The notes: generated by a model from the letters alone, not told the origin. Positions 44,242-52,117 are shown, counted from the stretch's first letter. The stretch is DNA of 64,000 nucleotides from Lysobacter sp. (GCA_011526085.1 WYBC01000038.1:62001-126000); one strand, 5' to 3'. Translations and numbers: made by a program.

Positions 44242-44724
44242 ATGAGCAATGGCAATGTGATCACGGAAGCGCTTTCCGACGCCGCCGAAGCGGTGGCGGA
44301 CAAGGCCAAGGAAGTCGGCGACGCGGTCGCCAACACCAAGGCCGGAAAAGCGGTGAGCAAGGCCGTCGGCAAGGCGAAGAAGTCCGCGGCCAAGGCCCGC
44401 AAGAAGGCCGGCAAGGTCGTCGACGACGCCAAGGCCAAGGCCGCATCCGCGGTGAAGACGGTGAAGGCCAAGGTCGCCGGCGGCAAGACGACCGCGAAGA
44501 AGGCCGCCAAGAAGGTCGCGAAGAAGGCCGCCGCCAAGAAGACTGCGGTGAAGAAGGCGGTCAAGAAGGCCGCGGCGAAGAAACCGGCCGCGAAGAAGGC
44601 CGCTGCCAGGAAGACGGTGAAGAAGGCGCCGGCGAAGAAGGTCGCCGCGAAAAAGACCGTGAAGAAGGCGGCGAAGAAAGCGGCACCGAAGAAAGCCGCG
44701 AAGAAGGCCGTGAAGAAGAAGTAA
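44242..44724 (+). CDS. Histone H1-like Lys/Ala-rich DNA-binding protein (160 aa)
   Basis: About half the residues are Lys or Ala. Residues 1-35 form an amphipathic helix (ITEALSDAAEAVADKAKEVG) and the rest repeats units such as KKAAKKV and KKAVKKA, as in AlgP/HC2-type H1-like proteins. These condense DNA and alter transcription. It has a GAGGAACC ribosome site. Its place between the two halves of the ribonucleotide reductase is notable. Frame slips within the AAG repeats could change length. Confidence 0.82.
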   Translation: MSNGNVITEALSDAAEAVADKAKEVGDAVANTKAGKAVSKAVGKAKKSAAKARKKAGKVVDDAKAKAASAVKTVKAKVAGGKTTAKKAAKKVAKKAAAKKTAVKKAVKKAAAKKPAAKKAAARKTVKKAPAKKVAAKKTVKKAAKKAAPKKAAKKAVKKK

Positions 44725-44736
44725 TCCAGGCATCGG

Positions 44737-44873
44737 ATCTCCTCCCCGCACCGGGGAGGAGATGTTCCAGGTTTCAAACCTTCTCCCGCACCCGGGGAAG
44801 ACATGCTTCAAACCTTCTCCCCGCACGCGGGGAGGACATGCTTCAAGCCTTCTCCCCGCAAGCGGGGAGAAGG
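44737..44873 (+). repeat. Four consecutive CTCCCCGC hairpins, partly a 35-bp tandem repeat
   Basis: A 12-bp perfect stem (44737-44763, loop CAC) follows the histone-like gene, then tandem units with a period of 35 bp (GACATGCTTC at 44800 and 44835), and a last 12-bp stem (44848-44873). Each unit folds as CTCCCCGC.GCGGGGAG. The first hairpin may terminate the histone-like transcript. Confidence 0.55.
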
Positions 44874-44948
44874 GGCCCCGCAGGGGGCGGATGAGGGGGC
44901 GCCCCTCGCAACCACCGACACCACACACAGCATCCGGAAACACGCGCC

Positions 44949-45722
44949 ATGGCCGTCAAGATCGACAAGAAAATCAAGGGTTACGCCGTCGTCAAACCCG
45001 AAGACAAGGCCGCCGTCGCCGGCGCCTCCGTGCCGCGCGCCACCGTCGAAGCCGAGCAGTCGCTGCCGGTCGCCGACGTCATCCAGATGCACGAGCGCAT
45101 CGAGCGCCCCGAAGTGCTGATCGGCAGCACCTACAAGATCAAATCCCCGCTGGTCGAACACGCCATGTACGTGACGATCAACGACATCGTGCTCAACGCC
45201 GGCAACGAGCACGAGCAGCGCCGCCCCTTCGAGATCTTCATCAACTCGAAGTCGATGGAACACTTCCAGTGGATCGTCGCCCTCACCCGCATCATGTCCG
45301 CCGTGTTCCGCAAGGGCGGCGACGTGACCTTCCTGGTCGAGGAAATGAAGGCCGTGTTCGACCCCAAGGGCGGTTACTACAAGGCCGGCGGCGTCTACAT
45401 GCCCTCGCTGGTCGCCGAACTGGGCATGATCGTCGAGGACCACCTCAAGACGATCGGCCTCATGCACGATCCCGAAATGAGCGACACCCAGCGCGCCCTG
45501 ATCGCCGAAAAGCGCCGCGCCTACGAAGAAAACCGCTCAAAAAAAAAGCCTGACGTGACCGGGGCCGCCCCGGCCATCCATCACGAAGAGATCGAAGTCA
45601 CCGGCGAAGGCGTGAGTTTCCCGCCCTCGGCGACGATGTGCCACAAGTGCTCGACGAAAGCGGTCGTCATCATGGACGGGTGCGCGACCTGTTTGAATTG
45701 TGGGTATTCGAAGTGCGGGTGA
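44949..45722 (+). CDS. nrdJb: Class II ribonucleotide reductase, C-terminal Cys part (NrdJb)
   Basis: A 257-aa protein that resembles P. aeruginosa NrdJb, the separately encoded C-terminal part of the enzyme. Its end, MCHKC.....CATCLNCGYSKC, carries the redox-active cysteine pair that reduces the active site after each turnover. The first 190 residues include KGGYYKAGGVYMPSLVAELG. The halves must assemble for activity. It lies 877 bp after nrdJa, past the histone-like gene. Confidence 0.85.
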   Translation: MAVKIDKKIKGYAVVKPEDKAAVAGASVPRATVEAEQSLPVADVIQMHERIERPEVLIGSTYKIKSPLVEHAMYVTINDIVLNAGNEHEQRRPFEIFINSKSMEHFQWIVALTRIMSAVFRKGGDVTFLVEEMKAVFDPKGGYYKAGGVYMPSLVAELGMIVEDHLKTIGLMHDPEMSDTQRALIAEKRRAYEENRSKKKPDVTGAAPAIHHEEIEVTGEGVSFPPSATMCHKCSTKAVVIMDGCATCLNCGYSKCG

Positions 45723-45743
45723 GGTGTAGTCGCGAATTTTTCA

Positions 45744-46586
45744 ATGACAAGTAACTTTAAGCGAAGGATTGTCGCGGTCTTAGTGCTTTCACTGGCGCTG
45801 GGGCATTACCTTTTTAAGTCTATTTTCTTCATTCTTTGGTTGCTCCTCGTGCTTTTGGTGTTGGCGTCGTTGGCTCACAATTTGGGTTTTTTCGATTTCG
45901 GTAAATTCAATTTGCCACTATCAAAAATCGAGATCGGGGATGGATTGACTGCCCTTGGAATTCTCTTTGCCTCTTACGGGGTAATGAGTGCGTGGAGAAG
46001 GCAAAAGCGCGAAGAATTGATGCTCCAGTCCGTAGAGGAAATCGATTTTTTCTTTCGTGATTTTGTCCGAACGACTAACAAAATGAGCGCTGAAGTTCGA
46101 GTGCTTGATCGATATTTAAAGGCTGTTCTCAAAGAACCTGATGGAGGAGATTGGATTTATTCAACAAGCCACATCCTCGGGTTAATTCCGCAGATCGAAG
46201 CGGCCAGAATATCAATTAATGAGATGGCCATTAGAGTGCATGATTTGGATGCGAGAGAAGCTCTAGTGGTCTGGTCAATACCTTTGGCAAAGATGCGTTT
46301 TGATCGGGCCATCGGTGCTCTTACGCAGTTGTCCGACATCTCTTTTTTGGATTTGCCTCTCGGCATGTCCTCGGCAGAAGATTTGAGGAATTGGATTTTG
46401 CATATTGGAATCGGCCGGGATGTTGAAAATGAATATGAGAAATTTATTGAGCGTTCAAGTGAGTTGACCGGTCAAATTGCAGGCGATATTGGGGGAATAC
46501 GAGCAGCCATCTTTGGTAGATACTTTCCTCCGACAATTGCTGGGGCAAAATCCATATTCGAAATCAAAGAAGAGGAAAGCGAGTAA
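45744..46586 (+). CDS. AT-rich membrane protein of unknown function (280 aa)
   Basis: Three hydrophobic segments are visible (about residues 9-26, 28-47 and 66-84), then a cytoplasmic helical region with EIDFFFRDFVRTTNKMSAEVR and SIPLAKMRFDRAIGAL. Two sampled 60-base lines have 43% and 48% G+C, against about 70% in neighbours, so the gene was probably acquired by transfer. No family is recognised. No ribosome site is obvious before the ATG at 45744. Confidence 0.65.
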   Translation: MTSNFKRRIVAVLVLSLALGHYLFKSIFFILWLLLVLLVLASLAHNLGFFDFGKFNLPLSKIEIGDGLTALGILFASYGVMSAWRRQKREELMLQSVEEIDFFFRDFVRTTNKMSAEVRVLDRYLKAVLKEPDGGDWIYSTSHILGLIPQIEAARISINEMAIRVHDLDAREALVVWSIPLAKMRFDRAIGALTQLSDISFLDLPLGMSSAEDLRNWILHIGIGRDVENEYEKFIERSSELTGQIAGDIGGIRAAIFGRYFPPTIAGAKSIFEIKEEESE

Positions 46587-46590
46587 CCCG

Positions 46591-46620
46591 GAAAAACAGG
46601 GGGCAGAGTAGACTTTCCTG
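46591..46620 (+). repeat. GTCGACTTT repeat, diverged copy
   Basis: AAAACAGGGGGCAGAGTAGACTTTCC, five bases after the AT-rich gene's stop; shares the frame ACAGGG..CAGAGT.GACTTTCC with the other copies. Confidence 0.5.
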
Positions 46621-46656
46621 AATGCGTACGGTCGCCTCGCAACCCGCCCTACGTAA

Positions 46657-46674
46657 GGCGGGTCTTGACCCGCC
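46657..46674 (+). repeat. REP-like palindrome
   Basis: GGCGGGT-CTTG-ACCCGCC, a 7-bp stem, close to the larger GTAG-headed pairs. Confidence 0.4.
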
Positions 46675-46758
46675 GTGGACGGAGCGGTGTCATGGGAGCC
46701 ACATGGATGAGGCGTGGGCCCAGTGAAATTCCTACGCTTGATAGCTAGAAAACAGCGC

Positions 46759-46899
46759 GTAGGGTGGGGTGAGCGCAGCGATGCCCACCCGAACCACCCG
46801 CACGCTTCAACATATCCCGCCGGCATGATCGCTCCGATCGATGCTTTCCTCGTCGGACAGGGCGGGATGGTGGGCATCGCTGCGCTCACCCCACCCTAC
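46759..46899 (+). repeat. Inverted REP pair (BIME-like), copy 1
   Basis: A 31-bp perfect inverted repeat: the left arm starts GTAGGGTGGGGTGAGCGCAG (46759-46789) and its exact complement lies at 46869-46899, with a 79-base centre. Each arm is itself hairpin-like (GGTGGG..CCCACC) beside a GTAG tetranucleotide. It differs from copy 2 (50313-50453) at one base. Confidence 0.8.
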
Positions 46900-46921
46900 G
46901 ACGGGTCGATGTGATCTGATG

Positions 46922-46950
46922 GTAAACACACGGGTCAGCGTCGACTTTCC
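46922..46950 (+). repeat. GTCGACTTT repeat
   Basis: AAACACACGGGTCAGCGTCGACTTTCC, about 20 bases after REP pair copy 1. Confidence 0.55.
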
Positions 46951-47030
46951 GCAATCCAATCCCTTTTGAAAACATCCTTGGTTCGACGATGGCAAACACC
47001 GCTGCAAGACGTGCGATATGGGCGTCAAAA

Positions 47031-47060
47031 GAACGCGGGTCAGAGTCGACTTTCGAAAAG
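47031..47060 (+). repeat. GTCGACTTT repeat
   Basis: GAACGCGGGTCAGAGTCGACTTTCG. Confidence 0.55.
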
Positions 47061-47064
47061 CACC

Positions 47065-47186
47065 GTAGGGCGGGCTCAAGCCCGCCACATGCGGTGGAAC
47101 GACCGCGTGCGACTCTGCTGGGCATTGCCTTCGATCGGCGTGCGGCATAAGGGCATGTCGAAATGGCGGGCTTGAGCCCGTCCTGC
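47065..47186 (+). repeat. Second GTAG-headed inverted palindrome pair
   Basis: GTAGGGCGGGCTCAAGCCCGCC (47065-47086) faces a near-complement (47165-47186), matching 19 of 22 bases, around 78 bases. Each half is a palindrome with GGCGGGCT/AGCCCGCC. REP-type, different stem from copy 1. Confidence 0.55.
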
Positions 47187-47424
47187 GGAGCTCGCTTTCG
47201 AGTCCGAGGTATCGGCGACGTGTCATAGCACATGAATCCATCGACCGAGGCGAATGCAATATCGAAATCGATATAGAAAATCTATAAATAATGTTTGTCT
47301 CAGATGCTGGATTGGCATCACTTGAATCAAAGGGATCAGACAGGGAATGATTGATCCTTGCGAACGGAGATATGATGTCCGCAGGACAAGCATGCCCGTT
47401 TGTCAGTCTAACAGGGGGCGAAAG

Positions 47425-48525
47425 ATGGGCGGTTACAGGAAGATTGCCTGCGCTTGTGCGTTGTTCGTCATCGGTATTTCGATCGCGACGCACGCATCCG
47501 CGCACAAGCTGGCGACGCAGTCGACGCCGGAAGAACGGAGATTGGCCGGCATCACCTCCGACATGCTGATCGACATGGAACGAAAGTTGGCGCAATGGTC
47601 GGTGTCGGCCTTCACCGAGCCGGTGCATGAAGAAATCACCAATCGAATCTACGGGTGCAACGGCGACGTCTGCGCCGGCAGCGTCGCGACCACGGCTCCG
47701 GTTCCGGTACTCGCTGGTGTGCGCTGGAACGACGATCCGCCGTTCCGGATGACATCACGGCAGTCGAGAAGCTCCAAGTGCAAGACCCAGGAGACGATCC
47801 GATTCGAAACGCAGCCGGGCTGCTGGGTGGCGTTGTTCCTCGACGCCAACAAGGGGGCTGCGAAAGGCGACGCGTACGGTCCAGATCACGCGATGCTCTA
47901 CAGATCGCATTTCGGCGATCTGCAATATCTGCATTCGATGGCGTCCGGCGATGGCGAGCCTGCCGAAAAGACAAAAGCAAAGTTGATGGACTGGTTCGAG
48001 TTCACGTGGCGCGCGTCGCGCGGTGAGTACACGCTGGACACCCGTCTGAAGTCGATCGAGAATCCGACGGTCCAGGCCGCATACGGCCATGGCGAGTGGA
48101 GGTTGCTGGAGCTGTATACCCTCGGCGCCAGTGGCGGTTTGAGACGCTACGTGAACGATGTCGCCTTCGGATCCCTGCTGCATACCCTCCAGGACAGTTA
48201 TGCCGCAGGGCATGTGGATCGCGAGGAATCCACTGGGACAGGGGAGTGCCGCGTGCGCAATCTGAGCGTTGCGTCGCCCGGCGGGATCCTCGAATTCCAT
48301 GCCTACAACCACCAGAACCACAAGCAGCACGCGGAGGCAGATTCGCGGGTGTTCTTCATGCGTACATTCCAGTCCGACGGGAACGTCGTTGATGTCGGTC
48401 GTGTGCTCGTCAAAGCGAGGAGTCAGAACATTCCTTGGGATGAGATGGCGCCGTTCTTCGACTGCGTGTTCACATTGAGAAAGCCGCAAGCGCTTGCCGG
48501 GCCCGGCGACTTCGTCGCCCGATAA
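47425..48525 (+). CDS. Exported protein with possible zinc-His motifs (366 aa)
   Basis: The signal peptide (MGGYRKIACACALFVIGISIATHASAHK) starts at ATG 47425 with an AGGGGG site; an upstream in-frame ATG at 47347 is unlikely. Histidine-rich patches (HEEITNRIYGC, LLHTLQDSYAAGHVDRE, EFHAYNHQNHKQHAEAD) recall the zinc sites of bacterial phospholipase C/S1-P1 nuclease folds, but the match is weak. Four or more cysteines suggest disulfides. It may be a secreted hydrolase. Unrecognised otherwise. Confidence 0.55.
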   Translation: MGGYRKIACACALFVIGISIATHASAHKLATQSTPEERRLAGITSDMLIDMERKLAQWSVSAFTEPVHEEITNRIYGCNGDVCAGSVATTAPVPVLAGVRWNDDPPFRMTSRQSRSSKCKTQETIRFETQPGCWVALFLDANKGAAKGDAYGPDHAMLYRSHFGDLQYLHSMASGDGEPAEKTKAKLMDWFEFTWRASRGEYTLDTRLKSIENPTVQAAYGHGEWRLLELYTLGASGGLRRYVNDVAFGSLLHTLQDSYAAGHVDREESTGTGECRVRNLSVASPGGILEFHAYNHQNHKQHAEADSRVFFMRTFQSDGNVVDVGRVLVKARSQNIPWDEMAPFFDCVFTLRKPQALAGPGDFVAR

Positions 48526-48581
48526 GAAAAACACGCGTCAGAGTCGACTTTTCATGGAAAACGAGAGTCAGAGTCGACTTT
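48526..48581 (+). repeat. GTCGACTTT repeats, tandem pair
   Basis: Two copies with GTCGAC cores 30 bases apart (48543 and 48573), just after the stop of the 366-aa gene. Confidence 0.55.
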
Positions 48582-48726
48582 GGCAACTTTGAATCGCGTA
48601 AGGGGTTCATGCGGTTGTAGGGTGTATCAAAGAAGCGTCGTACGAATTCTTCAGCATATCAAATGTCCGTGAACTGGTGCGACGCTTGATATGCAAAAAT
48701 CTCAGAGCAGATGAAGGGAGATCATC

Positions 48727-49416
48727 ATGATGCGGAGACTCATTATTTCGTTTTTGGTGCTGTCGCTCGTTGGGTGCGTGAGCACGAATGCCAATTACAG
48801 GCCAACCGCCATCGATATCAGCGAACCCCCTCTGGGACAGGTTGTGACTGCCGAGGTGGGAGGCACCATGCTGAGGCAAGGCAAATATGTCGAACACGAC
48901 GCAATCTATCTGCAGGAGACCGTGAAGGTTGGTGTCTTCGGCGCCTATATCTTTTCCCGCGGCTATTACCTCCGCGAAGGTGAAGACAGTAAGAACGAGT
49001 TCTATTATCCGGAAAACAGCCCGGAAGGCGGGCGCGTCGACAAAAGTGCTTTGGCCGATCCATACAAGACAATGATGGTGGTCAAAGGGCAGGACACGAT
49101 CTGCGGTGTTTCTGTCCTCAATGCGCGGGTGTGCGAAAAGAATGTCAGATTCGAGAGGGTCAGGCGGCCTGCGTTGGTTTCAGACGGTTTTCAACAGACC
49201 CTTCTGTACAGTGGGCGCATTGGCAACAAAATCAATATTTCCTACCGCGAGTTCTCCAATAACACCGCCCGGCCGGCTTTCAATAATGATGTGGAGTATG
49301 ATCTGGGCGAGTCGATGACGATTGGCTACAAGGGCGCAGAAATCGAAATCATCGAGGCTACGAACAGAATGATCAAATACAGAGTCATACGAAATTTCAA
49401 TCAAGCTGTTCAATGA
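48727..49416 (+). CDS. Lipoprotein of unknown function (229 aa)
   Basis: The signal peptide has the lipobox LVGC, giving a lipid-anchored Cys after about 17 residues. The mature part is beta-rich (YIFSRGYYLREGEDSKNEFYYP, VEYDLGESMTIGYKGAEIEIIE). No known family. ATG pair at 48727/48730; a GAAGGGAG site precedes. It lies in the accessory island, where base composition is more mixed than elsewhere. Confidence 0.6.
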   Translation: MMRRLIISFLVLSLVGCVSTNANYRPTAIDISEPPLGQVVTAEVGGTMLRQGKYVEHDAIYLQETVKVGVFGAYIFSRGYYLREGEDSKNEFYYPENSPEGGRVDKSALADPYKTMMVVKGQDTICGVSVLNARVCEKNVRFERVRRPALVSDGFQQTLLYSGRIGNKINISYREFSNNTARPAFNNDVEYDLGESMTIGYKGAEIEIIEATNRMIKYRVIRNFNQAVQ

Positions 49417-49554
49417 GCGCGTAAGTCCGCACGGTGGACTCGCGCGATGCATCGTAGAGGGGGTGCGCAGAAAACCCCGCCATTCTGCATCGGGCCCGCG
49501 CCGACCCTCAACGCAAGACAGCAACGGCCGCCCCATCGCGGCTGTTTGCTTTTT

Positions 49555-49583
49555 GGAAAAACACGGGTAAGCGTCGACTTTCC
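49555..49583 (+). repeat. GTCGACTTT repeat
   Basis: GGAAAAACACGGGTAAGCGTCGACTTTCC, 50 bases before the next gene's start. Confidence 0.55.
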
Positions 49584-49633
49584 ATGTGATGTGCCCTGCG
49601 ACGCTTTGGAATCGACGCCGAAGGAGGCATTGG

Positions 49634-50296
49634 ATGCGGCAGGAGTTGCTGACATACGCAGAAGTGGATCGACGCATTGAGGCGCTGCCTGAGGGACCGG
49701 TCGCCGCTATGCGTCGTCCGCCATGGATGGTGTGGCTGGATCGTCTGGGCTACGTTGGCGTGTTAGTGGGCCTTATGCCTGCCTTGATCGTCCAGTTTCT
49801 GAAGCCTGCTGCGTGGATGGTGTCTGTGGCTCTTGTCGGGCTGGCGCTAACTGCGGTTGGTTTCCTTCCCGTGCTCGTACGCGATCTGTCGGTACTGCTT
49901 CGGTCCATCGGCCGTGCTCGCGAAGAGTTCATTCGGCAATGGGATCACGATTTCGTCGCGTTCGAGGGCCTGCTGGCCTGGTTGACTGCATTCCCGCGCG
50001 ATGTACTGGAGCATCGGCTACGCTTCGCACAGGCCGCGCAAACGCGAATCGCCACCAAGATGGGTTTGATCTACGGCGGCGCGGATCGGCTGGGAATGGT
50101 CCCGCTGATCGCTGCGATGTATGTGCAGTTTGACGCCTTTTCGACGGTCGACTTCGATATACCGTTGTGGAAGATTTTTGTCGGTTTTTTCGCCTTGATT
50201 GTGTACGCTGCCGCGTTCCAGGTGTCTCGTGTGCGCCTGCGGCTGGAGTTACACGCCGCGCTGCTGACGGAGGCGCTCGAGAGAAAGTCCACGTAA
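49634..50296 (+). CDS. Membrane protein of unknown function (220 aa)
   Basis: Start ATG 49634 follows a near-perfect ribosome site, AAGGAGG, with 6-base spacing. Two hydrophobic pairs are visible: residues about 40-85 (WLDRLGYVGVLVGLMPALIV and the following span) and 165-200 (IFVGFFALIVYAAAF). The middle is cytoplasmic and helical. No family is recognised. The REP pair copy 2 begins 17 bases after the stop. Confidence 0.6.
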   Translation: MRQELLTYAEVDRRIEALPEGPVAAMRRPPWMVWLDRLGYVGVLVGLMPALIVQFLKPAAWMVSVALVGLALTAVGFLPVLVRDLSVLLRSIGRAREEFIRQWDHDFVAFEGLLAWLTAFPRDVLEHRLRFAQAAQTRIATKMGLIYGGADRLGMVPLIAAMYVQFDAFSTVDFDIPLWKIFVGFFALIVYAAAFQVSRVRLRLELHAALLTEALERKST

Positions 50297-50312
50297 AGAA
50301 AAATGGGAGCGC

Positions 50313-50453
50313 GTAGGGTGGGGTGAGCGCAGCGATGCCCACCCGAACCACCCGCACGCTTCAACATATCCCGCCGGCTTGATCGCTCCGATCGATGCTT
50401 TCCTCGTCGGACAGGGCGGGATGGTGGGCATCGCTGCGCTCACCCCACCCTAC
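50313..50453 (+). repeat. Inverted REP pair (BIME-like), copy 2
   Basis: Same structure as 46759-46899: left arm 50313-50343, right arm 50423-50453, 141 bp, one base different in the centre. It ends 84 bases before the RAYT start codon. Confidence 0.8.
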
Positions 50454-50537
50454 CGTTGCGCCGGGTGGTGTTTTTCCTGCGGGGAAGGGCGGGGTTTTCC
50501 GATGGCGGCCGATGGTGGCGGGCGGCAGGCTTGCGGT

Positions 50538-51035
50538 ATGCCCGACTATCGACGCTTGTGGGTGCCCGGCGGCACCTATTTCTTCACGGTGAATCTGGCC
50601 GATCGTTCGCGTCGGCTATTGGTGGACAACATCGATGCCTTGCATATGGGCGTAGCGTCCGTGCGCGTCGCGCATCCATTCGAGACCGTCGCATGGTGCG
50701 TGTTGCCGGATCATCTGCATGTGGTCTGGACCTTGCCGCGTGGGGATGACGATTTCGCGACGCGCTGGATGCTGATCAAGGCGCAATTTTCACGTCGTAT
50801 CGAAAGCGGCGAACGGTTGTCGGCGTCGCGATGCAAGCATCGGGAACGCGGTATCTGGCAACGCCGCTTTTGGGAACACATGATCCGCGACGAACGCGAT
50901 CTGCGGAATCACATCGACTACATCCACTTCAATCCGGTGAAGCATGGCATGGTGGCGCGCGTCGCCGACTGGCCGTATTCGTCCTTCCATCGATTCGTGC
51001 GCCAGGGGCGATTGCCCGCGGACTGGACCGGATGA
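50538..51035 (+). CDS. REP-associated tyrosine transposase (RAYT)
   Basis: A 165-aa Y1-type HUH transposase. The start MPDYRRLWVPGGTYFFTVNL is the RAYT N-terminus. The metal-binding HUH is LPDHLHVVW with His59 and His61, and the catalytic Tyr128 lies in DYIHFNPVKHG. RAYTs are domesticated relatives of IS200/IS605 transposases that cut REP palindromes with a GTAG foot. A matching REP pair lies 84 bases upstream. An in-frame ATG at 50502 would add 12 residues. Confidence 0.9.
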   Translation: MPDYRRLWVPGGTYFFTVNLADRSRRLLVDNIDALHMGVASVRVAHPFETVAWCVLPDHLHVVWTLPRGDDDFATRWMLIKAQFSRRIESGERLSASRCKHRERGIWQRRFWEHMIRDERDLRNHIDYIHFNPVKHGMVARVADWPYSSFHRFVRQGRLPADWTG

Positions 51036-51211
51036 TCGAGACCCGACTTCCAACGCACAAGGTAGACGCGTAGGGTGCGGAGGTCGTCGGCATGCTTCGT
51101 GCATGGATTGATCGCATCCGCCCCGCGGGTTACAACCCTTCAGCACGACCGACACGGGCGCGACGCGCCCCGGGTTTCGATGCCGCATCCCGAACAAGGA
51201 CAGGAGCAGAC

Positions 51212-51988
51212 ATGATCCATCGCAACACCATCGCGTTCGCGGGCATGCTCGCGGCGCTGGCGTCCGCCGCAGGCGCGACCGCGCAGGCGCAATCGGTGCC
51301 CGACGTGGGCGAACGCGGTGCGATGAGCTCGGTGCAGGCGACCGCCTGCGTGCCGCCGTCGCCGGTCAACGATCGCTACAACCACTGCGGCTGGGGCGTG
51401 TGGCGGCTGGAAACGCAGCGGACGGCGGTGATCGCCACGCTGGCGGAAGCGGCCAGCTACCTGATCTGCCGCGAGATGGTCGATGCCGCCGAGCCGGGCG
51501 GCTACCCGATCACCATCGAGGCCGACGGCGTGGTGATCTCGACCGGGACGCCCGCCGCGGCGGCAGGGCACGCGCCCGGAGGCTGCTTTCTGGTCTCGGG
51601 CAAGAAGATCGTGCTCAACGGCGCGGCCAAGCCGCTGAAGCCGGTCAACGGCTATTACATCCGCCTGGGCGCGCTGCCCTGGTCGAACGCGGTGTCGTGG
51701 CAGGCGCGGAAGCTGGCGGCGGCCAGTGCGGATCGCACGCTGCTGGCGCGTTTCCCGCAGCAACGCCTGCTGCGCGTGTGCTTCGGCAGCTACAACGTGC
51801 TGGGCAATCCGCCGCCGTACATCCGCGACTACCGTCTCTGGGCCGACAGCGGACACGTCGTCGCGCGCGGGTCGGAAGTCGCCGTGTTCAACTTCGGCAG
51901 TTGCACCGATGTGTCCGCGTCGCTGCTGGCGGTGGAGCCGCAGTGGGCTGCGGGCGTCGATGTCGGCCAGGGACGGCTGGTGTTCTGA
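51212..51988 (+). CDS. Exported protein of unknown function (258 aa)
   Basis: Signal peptide MIHRNTIAFAGMLAALASAAGATAQAQ is clear, with an AGGAG site before ATG 51212. The mature chain has five cysteines, likely disulfides, and beta-rich segments (GYPITIEADGVVISTG, FGSYNVLG). No known family. It converges with the M15-like gene across a strong hairpin. Confidence 0.6.
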   Translation: MIHRNTIAFAGMLAALASAAGATAQAQSVPDVGERGAMSSVQATACVPPSPVNDRYNHCGWGVWRLETQRTAVIATLAEAASYLICREMVDAAEPGGYPITIEADGVVISTGTPAAAAGHAPGGCFLVSGKKIVLNGAAKPLKPVNGYYIRLGALPWSNAVSWQARKLAAASADRTLLARFPQQRLLRVCFGSYNVLGNPPPYIRDYRLWADSGHVVARGSEVAVFNFGSCTDVSASLLAVEPQWAAGVDVGQGRLVF

Positions 51989-52067
51989 AACGAGGTTCGC
52001 GGTGGCGTGCCTGTCGCGACGATGGGCCGATGCCGACGCTGCGCGGTCAACCGCTTCGATGCGCAGT

Positions 52068-52100
52068 GATGATGGCGCCGCCGTCGGCGGCGCCATCATC
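52068..52100 (+). terminator. Bidirectional hairpin between convergent genes
   Basis: A perfect 15-bp stem starting GATGATGGCGCCGCC with a 3-base loop (GTC), in the 129-bp gap between two convergent exported-protein genes. No T-run, but the stem is very strong. Confidence 0.65.
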
Positions 52101-52117
52101 ATCACCGCAGCGACAGG

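Larger units (their letters stand above)
46587..47424. other. Repeat-rich intergenic DNA in the accessory island
   Basis: 838 bases. It holds three short GTCGACTTT repeats, an inverted REP pair (46759-46899), a second GTAG-headed pair (47065-47186) and a GGCGGGT palindrome (46657-46674). Open frames are short and run through the repeats. Confidence 0.6.

Noticed and set aside
44737-44873. CRISPR-like repeats
   Set aside because: The 35-bp units are tandem without unique spacers, the units fold on themselves, and no cas gene is near.
46455-46889. Small proteins encoded in the REP pairs
   Set aside because: The same peptide appears at both pairs because the DNA repeats; the reading frame carries no ribosome site.
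49417-49633. Rho-independent terminator near 49530-49560
   Set aside because: A CCGC/GCGG stem followed by TTTGCTTTTT is present but pairing is broken, so it was not listed.
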